A stretch of 64,000 bases of DNA from UBA5239 sp040394635 (GTDB lineage: Bacteria > Verrucomicrobiota > Lentisphaeria > Victivallales > Victivallaceae), in the NCBI GenBank assembly GCA_040394635.1, contig JBEBRW010000024.1, forward strand, positions 1-64,000, given 5' to 3'. Both the position numbers and the translations under genes were made by a program. Below, in pieces: positions 7,244 through 15,244 of the stretch. The stretch's first letter is position 1, and every line of letters begins with the position of its first letter. The notes beneath the pieces were generated by a model that was not told the origin of the DNA, did not search any database, and was given only the letters and a program-made list of their open reading frames with translations.

Positions 7244-8464
7244 ATGAATATCGACAAGAAAACTGTAAAAGATATCAATCTGCAGGGTAAGCGCGTGGTC
7301 ATGCGCGTGGACTTCAATGTGCCGCTGAAAAACGGCGTGGTTACCGATGATACCCGTATCACCGCCGCCATCCCGACCATCAAATACATCCTCGAAAACG
7401 GCGCTTCGCTGGTTCTGCTGACCCACCTGGGCCGTCCGGACGGCAAAGTCGCTCCCGAATTCAGCGTCAAGCCCGCCGCCGACCACCTGGCCAAGCTGCT
7501 GGGCAAGGAAGTCAAGTTCGCCAATGATTGCATCGGCGATGCCATCGTGGCCCAGGCCAATGCCCTGAAAGCCGGTGAAATCATGGTCTGCGAAAATACC
7601 CGCTTCCACAAAGAAGAAGATATGAAGACCAAGACCCCGGAAGACAAGGCCACCATGCGCAAGTTCGCCGCTGAACTCGCCAAGCTCGGCAACGTCTATG
7701 TGAACGACGCGTTCGGCACTGCCCACCGCGCCCACGCCTCCACCGCGGTCATCACTGAATTCATGGACAAAGCCAGCTGCGTGGCCGGTTTCCTGATGGA
7801 CAAAGAACTCCAGTACCTCGGCAAAGCCGTGGCCAACCCGGTCAAACCGTTTGTCGCCATCATCGGCGGCGCCAAAGTTTCCGGCAAGCTTGAAGTTTTG
7901 ATTTCGCTGATGGAAAAGGTCGATACCATCCTGATCGGCGGCGGCATGGCCTATACGTTCCTGAAGGCCCAGGGCCATAACATCGGCAAGTCGCTCTGCG
8001 AAGATGAACTGATCGACACTGCCAAAGAAACGCTGAAGAAAGCCGCTGAAAAAGGCGTGAAATTCATGCTTCCGGTCGACAATATGATCGCCGACGCTTT
8101 CTCCAACGACGCCAACACCGAAGTTTGCGGCAATGATATCAAGGACGGCTGGATGGCGCTCGACATCGGTCCGAAGACCATCGAAGCCTATGCAGCGGAA
8201 ATCGCCAAGGCCAAGACGGTGGTCTGGAACGGCCCGATGGGTTGTTTTGAAATGCCGAAGTTCGCGGCCGGCACCATGGGTGTCTGCAAGGCCGTGGCCG
8301 ACAGCGACTCGGTGAGCATCATCGGCGGCGGCGACTCCGTGGCGGCCGTGAACCAGAGCGGTCTGGCCGACAAGATGAGCCACATTTCCACCGGCGGCGG
8401 CGCCTCCCTCGAATTCCTCGAAGGCAAGGAACTCCCCGGCGTGGCCTGTCTGGCGGACGCGTAA
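7244..8464 (+). CDS. pgk: Phosphoglycerate kinase
   Basis: 406 residues, normal length. It transfers phosphate from 1,3-bisphosphoglycerate to ADP. Recognised by the N-terminal MRVDFNVPLKNG motif, the substrate-binding LTHLGRP segment, the GGAKVSGKLEVL hinge region and the GGGDSVAAV nucleotide-site motif near the C-terminus. CCGGAG provides the ribosome site. It is the second gene of the gap-pgk-tpiA cluster; a 7-bp tandem array begins two bases after its stop codon. Confidence 0.98.
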   Translation: MNIDKKTVKDINLQGKRVVMRVDFNVPLKNGVVTDDTRITAAIPTIKYILENGASLVLLTHLGRPDGKVAPEFSVKPAADHLAKLLGKEVKFANDCIGDAIVAQANALKAGEIMVCENTRFHKEEDMKTKTPEDKATMRKFAAELAKLGNVYVNDAFGTAHRAHASTAVITEFMDKASCVAGFLMDKELQYLGKAVANPVKPFVAIIGGAKVSGKLEVLISLMEKVDTILIGGGMAYTFLKAQGHNIGKSLCEDELIDTAKETLKKAAEKGVKFMLPVDNMIADAFSNDANTEVCGNDIKDGWMALDIGPKTIEAYAAEIAKAKTVVWNGPMGCFEMPKFAAGTMGVCKAVADSDSVSIIGGGDSVAAVNQSGLADKMSHISTGGGASLEFLEGKELPGVACLADA

Positions 8465-8466
8465 TC

Positions 8467-8501
8467 AATTAAGAATTAAGAATTAAGAATTAAGAATTAA
8501 A
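8467..8501 (+). repeat. Tandem 7-bp array, unit AATTAAG
   Basis: Four perfect copies (8467-8494) and a degenerate fifth (AATTAAA), starting two bases after the pgk stop. It belongs to a set with the arrays at 28919-28957 and 46509-46540. Confidence 0.9.
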
Positions 8502-8528
8502 TTGTCTGACTTGTCCGACTTGTCCGAT
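8502..8528 (+). repeat. Tandem 9-bp array, unit TTGTCYGAY
   Basis: Three consecutive units (8502-8510, 8511-8519, 8520-8528) directly abut the 7-bp array, so the pgk-tpiA spacer is a compound minisatellite. The tpiA ribosome site (AAGGA) follows. Confidence 0.85.
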
Positions 8529-8550
8529 ATCTGAGAATCAAGGAAATACT

Positions 8551-9312
8551 ATGTCAAGAAAAGTAATTATTGCGGGTAACTGGAAGATGAACCAGACCGC
8601 CAAGGAAGCCAAGACCCTGGTCAATGAACTGAAACCGTTGGTTGCCGGTATCGATAAATGCGATATCGTGGTCTGCCCTCCGTTTACCTCGATCGCCGCC
8701 GCGGTGGAAGCCGCCGCCGGTTCGAATGTCAAAGTCGGTGCGCAGAATGTGCATTGGGCCGAATCCGGAGCCTTCACCGGCGAAATTTCCGCTGCCATGC
8801 TCAAGGAACTCGGCGTTGAGTACGTGATCCTCGGTCACAGCGAGCGCCGTCAGTATTTCGGCGAAACCGATGCTACCGTGAATCAGCGCCTGAAAGCCGC
8901 TCTGGCCGCCGGCCTGAAACCGATCGTCTGTGTCGGCGAACTGCTCGAAGAACGCGAAAGCGGCAAGACCGAAAAGGTCCTCGATACCCAGCTTAACGGC
9001 GGTCTCGAAGGCATTCCGGCCGCCGCCATGCCCGGTATCGTGATCGCTTATGAGCCGGTCTGGGCCATCGGCACCGGCAAGACCGCGACCCCGGAACTGG
9101 CCGAAGAAACCCATGCCTTCATCCGCGTCCGCCTGAACGATATGTTCGGCAAGGAAATCGGTGAACAGGTCCGGATTCAGTACGGCGGCAGCATGAAAGC
9201 CGACAACGCCACCGCCCTGGTTGCCCAGCGCAACATCGATGGCGGGCTGATCGGCGGCGCCAGCCTGAAAGCCGGCAGTTTCGCCGATCTGATCAAAAAT
9301 GCGATTGCCTGA
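8551..9312 (+). CDS. tpiA: Triose-phosphate isomerase
   Basis: 253 residues, normal length. It interconverts dihydroxyacetone phosphate and glyceraldehyde 3-phosphate. The expected active-site elements are present: Asn/Lys in GNWKMN (residues about 9-14), His in LGHSERR, the catalytic Glu in AYEPVWAIGTG with its flexible loop, and the phosphate-binding GGASL near the end. Third gene of the glycolytic cluster. A weak hairpin (9326-9332 with 9340-9346) follows the stop and may act as a partial terminator. Confidence 0.98.
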   Translation: MSRKVIIAGNWKMNQTAKEAKTLVNELKPLVAGIDKCDIVVCPPFTSIAAAVEAAAGSNVKVGAQNVHWAESGAFTGEISAAMLKELGVEYVILGHSERRQYFGETDATVNQRLKAALAAGLKPIVCVGELLEERESGKTEKVLDTQLNGGLEGIPAAAMPGIVIAYEPVWAIGTGKTATPELAEETHAFIRVRLNDMFGKEIGEQVRIQYGGSMKADNATALVAQRNIDGGLIGGASLKAGSFADLIKNAIA

Positions 9313-9364
9313 TCGTTGAATTTAGCGGAAAAAGCATAATTTTCCGAAAAAATTCTTGAGTTTG

Positions 9365-9409
9365 CAGCCGTTGTTTGGAAAAATCGTTTGATTTTTTTGA
9401 CAACGGCTG
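9365..9409 (+). other. Long imperfect hairpin before secG
   Basis: An outer 10-bp stem (CAGCCGTTGT/ACAACGGCTG, 9365-9374 with 9400-9409) encloses a second 7-bp stem (AAAAATC/GATTTTT). No T tract follows, so it is not a classic terminator. A possible secG promoter (TTGATT, 16 bp, TATTAG at 9388-9415) overlaps its right arm. Confidence 0.5.
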
Positions 9410-9461
9410 TATTAGTAACTCACTTTAGGTTTTTAATAAAAAGGAAGACAGGTACGTATTT

Positions 9462-9827
9462 ATGAATGCATTTGTGATTGTCTTGTATACTCTGGTGATC
9501 GTGGTTTCGTTGCTGTTGATCGCCTTGATTCTGGTACAGCAGCCGAAAAGCGGCGGCTTCGGCAGCACGTTCGGCGGGCTCGGCGAGTCGGTGTTCGGTG
9601 CTCACGCGATCGGACATATGACCAAACTGACGGTTATTTTCACGACGATATTTTTCGTATTGACTCTGACATTGGCGATTGTGATATCGCATATGCCGAC
9701 CAAGGCGAGTGTGGTAAGTACGACCAATGTGGTTGTCGACACTCCCGAAGCGGCGCCGGCTTCCGATGCGGTCAATGAACTGAAACCGTTGGTTGCTCCG
9801 GCTACGGAAGCGGCTGAACAAAAGTAA
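9462..9827 (+). CDS. secG: Preprotein translocase subunit SecG
   Basis: 121 residues. Two transmembrane helices (about 3-24 and 50-72) flank the conserved loop LVQQPKSGGFGSTFGG, which identifies SecG of the SecYEG export channel. The Ala/Pro/Glu-rich tail after residue 80 is variable in the family. Linkage to tpiA is common in bacteria. A small AT-rich hairpin (9828-9834 with 9844-9850) lies just after the stop. Confidence 0.93.
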   Translation: MNAFVIVLYTLVIVVSLLLIALILVQQPKSGGFGSTFGGLGESVFGAHAIGHMTKLTVIFTTIFFVLTLTLAIVISHMPTKASVVSTTNVVVDTPEAAPASDAVNELKPLVAPATEAAEQK

Positions 9828-9855
9828 AATATCCTTTATTTTTGGATATTGCAGT

Positions 9856-9884
9856 TTGCTTTTTGTTTTGACATGAAATATAAT
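9856..9884 (+). promoter_or_regulatory. Promoter of the pilus-like operon
   Basis: TTGCTT (9856-9861), 17-bp spacer, perfect TATAAT (9879-9884). The first gene starts at 9926 with a good GGAGG site. No other promoter or terminator is evident until the end of the second secretin gene. Confidence 0.6.
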
Positions 9885-9925
9885 GTACTGGAAAACAGCC
9901 TGGAAAATTAGACAGGAGGACCCTG

Positions 9926-10594
9926 ATGTATAAGACATGTTTAGTGGCAGTTATTGCCGGGATGCTGTGTGTCAGCGCCTGGGCTCAGAGATCTGAGTTC
10001 AACGTTTCGGTTAAAGTTGAGTTTCTACCGACTCCGGTATATGTGTTGACGAACTATGACAATGAAGTTCCCAGTCTCAAAGTGCAATGGTTGGCCATTA
10101 AAGTAACTTATACTCCTCCCGGCATTAAAGACGGCAAGGACTATGCCTGGGTCGATGATATCCGCATGGAAACGGAACTGATGTTCTCCGCCAAGTACAA
10201 TAATCAGGAAATCATGGCTTATACCACCGGCAGAGTCGACTTCTGGGCCATCCAGCTCGATGGTCAAAAACACCAGGCCATGATGCTTCTCCCTCCTCAA
10301 GTCCTCCAGCGTTACGGCAATCAGACCGTCAACAATTACAGAAAGCTGAAAATTTATACCCGCGTCAAATTTATCAATACCAAGAATAACGCTGTCCTCG
10401 GTACGGTGATCGCCGGCGGAAGCGGCAGCGACAAAGAGTCGGACATCAATGCCGCGTTTAACCAGGTGTCAAGCCCCGTGGCCGCGGTTTTGAGGCTGCC
10501 GAACCTGGTTTTGCCGGTGGAAAAGACCCCGTGGAGCCTTATTAACCTGGACTCCTACGATATGATCAAGCCGCGCAATGACGGGAATAATTAA
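9926..10594 (+). CDS. Exported protein, Amuc_1102-like by position
   Basis: 222 residues with a clear signal peptide (MYKTCLVAVIAGMLCVSAWA, cleavage likely after residue 20). The mature part is beta-rich with no recognised catalytic motif. It is first in an operon whose order (exported protein, PilM-like, single-TM protein, single-TM protein, secretin) matches Amuc_1102 to Amuc_1098 of Akkermansia muciniphila, whose products belong to a PVC-specific type IV pilus-like system. The assignment rests on order, size and export signal, not on alignment. Probably a periplasmic component. Confidence 0.7.
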   Translation: MYKTCLVAVIAGMLCVSAWAQRSEFNVSVKVEFLPTPVYVLTNYDNEVPSLKVQWLAIKVTYTPPGIKDGKDYAWVDDIRMETELMFSAKYNNQEIMAYTTGRVDFWAIQLDGQKHQAMMLLPPQVLQRYGNQTVNNYRKLKIYTRVKFINTKNNAVLGTVIAGGSGSDKESDINAAFNQVSSPVAAVLRLPNLVLPVEKTPWSLINLDSYDMIKPRNDGNN

Positions 10595-10597
10595 GTT

Positions 10598-12463
10598 ATG
10601 GCAAAGAAAGAAAATACCATTTTAACGATTGATATTGGCGGCGACAGCCTGAAAATGGCGGAATTCATGGTTCAGCCGGATAATTCGGGCATGCGCCTGA
10701 TGCGTTTTGGCGTCAAGGAATACAGCGATGAGCAGAAGGAGCAGCCGCTGGATAAAACCTTCAGTGAACTTTTCCCGAATATGCTGGAAGAATACGGTTT
10801 CGTATCCAGTTCCGTCATGGTTTCGATTTCGGGACAGGTCGCGTTTGCCCGTTTGAGCAAACTGCCGCCGCGCAATGACGACAAGAGCAAAATCCGCAAT
10901 GTGATCGATTTCGAAGCCAAGCAGACCATCCCGTATCCGATGAACGAAGTGATCTGGGATTCGCAGCTGGTGGTGCGCCACCGCGATTTGGAAGTCAAGC
11001 CTGAGGAGCCCAAGGAGCCGGAAGCCGAAAAGGTGGAAGATCCGGAAAATCCGGCCGTCGAAGAAGCCGCGCAGTCCGGTGAGGAAATGGAAGCCCTGAT
11101 CGTGGCGGTGAAAAAGGACCTGCTTACCGACATTGCCGAATTGATCGAGGATCATGGCAAAACCGTGTCGGCGATTGAAATTGCCGCTACCGCTTCTTAT
11201 AATGCTGCCCGCGCCATTCAGCTCGGGGAACAGGGTTGCGATATGATTCTGAATATCGGCGGCCGCTGTTCGAGTCTGATTTTTGTGGACCACAGCCGTA
11301 TTTTCGTCCGTGTGATTCCGATTGCCGGTTTCATGATTACGCAGCAGATTGCCAAAGAATTCAATATCAGTAATCCGGAAGCGGAAGAACTGAAACGCCG
11401 TCACGGGTTTGTGGCCTTGGGCGGTGCCTACGAAGAGCCCGAGTCCGAAGTGGCGGCCACGATCTCCAAGATCGCCCGTAACGTCATGACCAAGCTTCAC
11501 GGGGAAATCAACCGTACCATCACCATGTGGCGTTCCCAGAACGGCGGCGAGCGGCCCCAGCGGGTATTCCTGGCGGGCGGCGGCTCGCTGATGGAATTCA
11601 CCAACCGCTTCTTCGAGGAGAAACTGAGGATTACCGTCGATTACCTGAATCCCTTCAACATCATCGACATCGGCCCGGATATCAGCAAGAATAAACTGAA
11701 TGAAGTGGCTCCGATGTTCTCCGAAATGATCGGATTGGCACTGCGCTGGGTCATCAGCTGTCCCGTCGAAATCAACTTATTGCCCGATTCGATTAAATTG
11801 CGTCGTGCGTTTCAGAAGAAGAAACCCTATATTTACGCCTCGTGCGTATCGATTATTCTCTGTTTGATCGTATTCTACTTCGGGGTCAACCAGCGCTTGC
11901 AGATTGACAAGACCAAAGTGGAAAAGGCCGCGTCGGCGGTGAAAAATACCGAGCGGATGGTTAGCGTGGTGCAGAACCTGCGGCGCGAATTTGACGGGCT
12001 GAAAGGGCAGTACGACGAAGCCCTGGGAATCATCCGGAAGCGTACCGTGGTGCCCAACCGTTTCAATGAACTGCAGAGAGTCATGCCGAACGATCTCTGG
12101 ATGACCTCGGTCAAGCTTTACAATACCGCATCGGAAAAGAAGGAAGAAGGACAGAGGGGCGGCGGCATGGGCGGCCCGGATGATCTCTGGGCCGGCATGG
12201 GGAACTATGGCGGCGGACACCAGCAGGCGGTCGTGCCCAAGTCGGAATTCGACGCTCTGGAGCTGGACGGTCACTCGCTGGTCATGCGTGAGGATATCCT
12301 CAATGAAAAGACATTTATGGAAAATCTCCTGAAAACTACTGCGTTCCAGAATTCTGAAGATGCTGTAGGGTATATCAATAATTACTTTATTGGGCCGCGC
12401 GGGAAGAATAACGTGACTTCCTTCAAGATCAGGATCAAACTGAAAGAACCCATTAAATTGTAA
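10598..12463 (+). CDS. PilM-PilN-like fusion, cytoplasmic/inner-membrane pilus component
   Basis: 621 residues. Residues about 8-385 have the actin/FtsA-like fold of PilM (DIGGDSLKMAEF near the start, FLAGGGSLMEFTNRF as the second nucleotide-site motif). At about residue 391 comes EINLLPDSIKLRR, resembling the N-terminal motif of PilN by which PilN binds PilM; it is followed by one transmembrane helix (about 412-430) and a periplasmic coiled-coil region, as in PilN. PilM and PilN are usually separate proteins, so this appears to be a natural fusion. A Glu/Pro-rich insertion (about 130-160) interrupts the actin fold. The start is 3 bases after the previous stop. Amuc_1101-like by position. Confidence 0.82.
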   Translation: MAKKENTILTIDIGGDSLKMAEFMVQPDNSGMRLMRFGVKEYSDEQKEQPLDKTFSELFPNMLEEYGFVSSSVMVSISGQVAFARLSKLPPRNDDKSKIRNVIDFEAKQTIPYPMNEVIWDSQLVVRHRDLEVKPEEPKEPEAEKVEDPENPAVEEAAQSGEEMEALIVAVKKDLLTDIAELIEDHGKTVSAIEIAATASYNAARAIQLGEQGCDMILNIGGRCSSLIFVDHSRIFVRVIPIAGFMITQQIAKEFNISNPEAEELKRRHGFVALGGAYEEPESEVAATISKIARNVMTKLHGEINRTITMWRSQNGGERPQRVFLAGGGSLMEFTNRFFEEKLRITVDYLNPFNIIDIGPDISKNKLNEVAPMFSEMIGLALRWVISCPVEINLLPDSIKLRRAFQKKKPYIYASCVSIILCLIVFYFGVNQRLQIDKTKVEKAASAVKNTERMVSVVQNLRREFDGLKGQYDEALGIIRKRTVVPNRFNELQRVMPNDLWMTSVKLYNTASEKKEEGQRGGGMGGPDDLWAGMGNYGGGHQQAVVPKSEFDALELDGHSLVMREDILNEKTFMENLLKTTAFQNSEDAVGYINNYFIGPRGKNNVTSFKIRIKLKEPIKL

Positions 12464-12480
12464 GGGAGAGATATACTTTT

Positions 12481-13935
12481 ATGGATAAAAGATTCATCAA
12501 AAAAAATATTGTTCTGTTTATCGTAATCGGTGTCTCTATTCTGGTGGTTATTTTTCAGGCGGTCATAATCATTATGGAACACGCCGAGATGCAGAAGTAC
12601 ATCAATGAAACCAAGGATATGGTCGCCAAGATTGACAATCTGAACTCGCAGCGCCCGGCCCCCGTTTCCGGCAACGATACATTGATCAAAGCCGATATCG
12701 ATGAGTACAAGGTCAAAGTGAAGGATGTCCTCAAGTATTTCGGACAGCCATATTACGATGCCAAAATGGCTTTTGTCAAAGAACTTCTGGGTGGCTTGAA
12801 AAACGACCAGGGCGAAGAAATCAGCGATGAGGAGAAACTCGAGCGTTTCAAGCAGGCCATCAATTCTTTCTGGGAAGCGGAGCAGTTGAGAACCGCCCGC
12901 GACCAGATTTATATCTCTTTCAAGTTGAAGTCCAAAGCATTGCTGGGCGTGGATTTCCGGGATTACGACAAGCGCTGGGATGATGCGCTGAAGAAATTCG
13001 AAGAAGAAGTGAAAAAGCATACGCATGAAGGACTGAGCGAAAGTCTTTATGAGGTATTCCTGAGTGCGTTCGGCTTCAAACGCACGCTGTCGCTGCAGCC
13101 GGAAAAGTATGAAAAATTTGCCGACGAAACACGTAAACGTCTGATCGAGTATTGCATGAAGCAGAAAAAAATGTCGTTTCACAGTGTCAAAGAGCTGGAC
13201 ACAATCGGCAAGGGAAGCAATACTCAGAAAGCATTTTCCGTAGGATCGACTTTCGGTTTTCCATCCGATGATAAAATCACTCGCGAAATGATCCCGGACT
13301 ATGTGTTCGTGTGGAGCATTGTCGAGGACCTGGTACACCGTGTGGCGGATTCCGGAGTCAAGGGGCTGACCGAGTTTCAGAAGAATACTCTGGCTCCGAC
13401 TGTGGAAGGAAATTACCATTATTACCGCTTCCAGTTTACCGTGGAAGGGAATATGGAGTCGTTGCGCCAGCTGACGGCCAATCTGTACAAGGCGTTTGAT
13501 GACCGCCGCGTCTATATCATTCATGATATTGAACTGGAGCTGAATAAAGATCAGCTGGAAGAAGCAATGCGCGCCGATGAGCAGCCGCTGGTGACTGGAA
13601 CCGAGATCGAAGATGTACCGGGAGTGCGGCCGCCTGCCGCCGGAAACAGACAGCCCGCCGGCAATAGACCTGGCGCCGGGAATAGGCAGCCCGCCGGAAA
13701 CAGACCGTATATGGGCGGCGACAGAAATCCGAGAGATATGGGGAACCCTACGGCTGAGTTGAGCAAGGAGGAACAAGAGGCAATTCGTCTGGCGCAGGAA
13801 GCGGCCGAAGATGCGAAGAAACCGTTCAACGAAAGAAGAAGTTACGGCAAGGTTCTTGTTGGCGGCGACAGAGTTTTGGTTTCCGCAAAGTTTACGGTTG
13901 ATTATGTGATATATACAACTGAAGAGTTGAAATAA
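12481..13935 (+). CDS. Amuc_1100-like pilus-associated membrane protein
   Basis: 484 residues. One N-terminal transmembrane segment (about 9-31) precedes a long alpha-helical, coiled-coil-prone periplasmic domain. A C-terminal ferredoxin-like region of the PilO/GspM kind is suggested by residues about 310-360. Residues about 384-418 hold a low-complexity repeat of AGNR(Q/P)P units rich in Pro, Asn and Arg, absent from normal PilO proteins. It lies between the PilM-PilN-like and Amuc_1099-like genes, so it should be the PilO-like partner in the alignment subcomplex. Ribosome site GGGAGA. The Amuc_1100 label is inferred from order and topology. Confidence 0.7.
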   Translation: MDKRFIKKNIVLFIVIGVSILVVIFQAVIIIMEHAEMQKYINETKDMVAKIDNLNSQRPAPVSGNDTLIKADIDEYKVKVKDVLKYFGQPYYDAKMAFVKELLGGLKNDQGEEISDEEKLERFKQAINSFWEAEQLRTARDQIYISFKLKSKALLGVDFRDYDKRWDDALKKFEEEVKKHTHEGLSESLYEVFLSAFGFKRTLSLQPEKYEKFADETRKRLIEYCMKQKKMSFHSVKELDTIGKGSNTQKAFSVGSTFGFPSDDKITREMIPDYVFVWSIVEDLVHRVADSGVKGLTEFQKNTLAPTVEGNYHYYRFQFTVEGNMESLRQLTANLYKAFDDRRVYIIHDIELELNKDQLEEAMRADEQPLVTGTEIEDVPGVRPPAAGNRQPAGNRPGAGNRQPAGNRPYMGGDRNPRDMGNPTAELSKEEQEAIRLAQEAAEDAKKPFNERRSYGKVLVGGDRVLVSAKFTVDYVIYTTEELK

Positions 13936-13949
13936 CGGAGGGACGGACT

Positions 13950-15203
13950 TTGCAATTCCTGGCTAAACATTACGAGAAAATTATTCTGGCGGTTCTGCTG
14001 CTTTTATTTGGTTTTTCAATGATCTATCTGGTGGTTATCATCTCATCCGCCGATGAATTGAAAGCGGAACGGCTCCAGATCAAGCCGCGCAAAGCCGACT
14101 GGAAGGATATGCATGACGTTGATTTCAAGAATGATGATTTTGTTTTCGATAAAGTATTTCTGCGGAATTCGGAATGGCTGACTTCGACTATACGTGACAA
14201 GGATATGGACAAAGAGATCGACAAGGAGTTGACCAAGAAGCTGGAGAATGCGACTCCGGTTTTCAGCGATTTGCTGATTATGGCCGCTACCAGCCGCTGT
14301 CCGCATTGTTCCAGATTCGTTCCCCGGCAGCGTTATTTCCGTGAATTCGAACAGTGTCCTTTCTGTAAGGAAAAATTGCCGGACCCGGGCGAAATTCCAC
14401 CGGATAACGGTCCTGAAGAGCCTCCGACTCCGGGCGATATGGACAGCGATGGCATTCCCGACGTCGATGAAGAAAAATGGGGCCTGAATCCGCGTGATCC
14501 CTCCGATGCTGCGGACGATATGGATGATGACGGTTTCAGCAATCTCATTGAATATAAGGAAGGAACCGACCTGAAGAATCCGCAGAGCCATCCGGATATG
14601 TATAAGCGTCTGTACCTGTCTGCGGTCCGTGAAGTGGAACTTGACCCGGTGCTGATGAAAGTCACCGTCAATGGCGAGAAGAAGGAAATGTGGGATATCC
14701 AGATCAATACCGATGGCGGAACCAAGACGAAATTCATGGCGCTCGGGGATTCGATTAACCTTGAACCGAAACGCCGCTATAAGATCGTCGATGTCGTTTA
14801 CGACGTCAAGATGATTCAGGATGGTAACGTGGAGGTCCAGCGCGACGAGTCGAAGATTGTATGCGAGTCGGACGACGAAGCGAAGCTCCGGGTAACCATG
14901 CAGGTCGGCAAAGTGGCGTTCTCGCCGTTGAAGAAGGCGTTCCTCAAGGATATTGGCACTGACCGTGAATTCGGTGTTGACGTGGGCGATAAGTTCCGGG
15001 TGGGTAACCGTGCCACCCGCATAACGGAATATACGGTCCGGAAGATCGACATCGAGGCGAAGAACGTTGAAGTCAGCTTCCGGCGCGACGGCAAAGTCGC
15101 AACCGGTATTATCGGCCATGAGCCGCTATTCAAGCTGAACCGGAAAAAAGAACCGGGCATGGGCATGGGCGAGGACCCGGCACTGCAGGGCATTCCCAGA
15201 TAA
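13950..15203 (+). CDS. Amuc_1099-like membrane protein with zinc-ribbon and calcium-type motifs
   Basis: 417 residues, starting at a TTG with a strong CGGAGGGA site 8 bases upstream. One transmembrane helix (about 10-31) anchors a periplasmic domain. Two CxxC pairs (CPHC at 117-120, CPFC at 136-139) form a probable zinc ribbon. Then come acidic DxDxDG repeats (DMDSDGIPDVDEEKWG near 160-176 and DMDDDGFSNLIEY near 190-202), as in thrombospondin type 3 calcium-binding repeats. The last 180 residues look beta-rich, like a PilP/GspC connector to the secretin. This position between the inner-membrane complex and the secretin genes supports a bridging role. Confidence 0.68.
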   Translation: MQFLAKHYEKIILAVLLLLFGFSMIYLVVIISSADELKAERLQIKPRKADWKDMHDVDFKNDDFVFDKVFLRNSEWLTSTIRDKDMDKEIDKELTKKLENATPVFSDLLIMAATSRCPHCSRFVPRQRYFREFEQCPFCKEKLPDPGEIPPDNGPEEPPTPGDMDSDGIPDVDEEKWGLNPRDPSDAADDMDDDGFSNLIEYKEGTDLKNPQSHPDMYKRLYLSAVREVELDPVLMKVTVNGEKKEMWDIQINTDGGTKTKFMALGDSINLEPKRRYKIVDVVYDVKMIQDGNVEVQRDESKIVCESDDEAKLRVTMQVGKVAFSPLKKAFLKDIGTDREFGVDVGDKFRVGNRATRITEYTVRKIDIEAKNVEVSFRRDGKVATGIIGHEPLFKLNRKKEPGMGMGEDPALQGIPR

Positions 15204-15244
15204 ATTTAGTAAAAATGAGATAAAGTTATTTAAGGATGGTGACT

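Noticed and set aside
8467..8528. CRISPR array
   Set aside because: Units are 7-9 bp with no spacers, and no cas genes are present.
9868..9884. TTGACA at 9868 as the -35 of the pilus operon
   Set aside because: It lies only 5 bases from the TATAAT; TTGCTT at 9856 has the right spacing.
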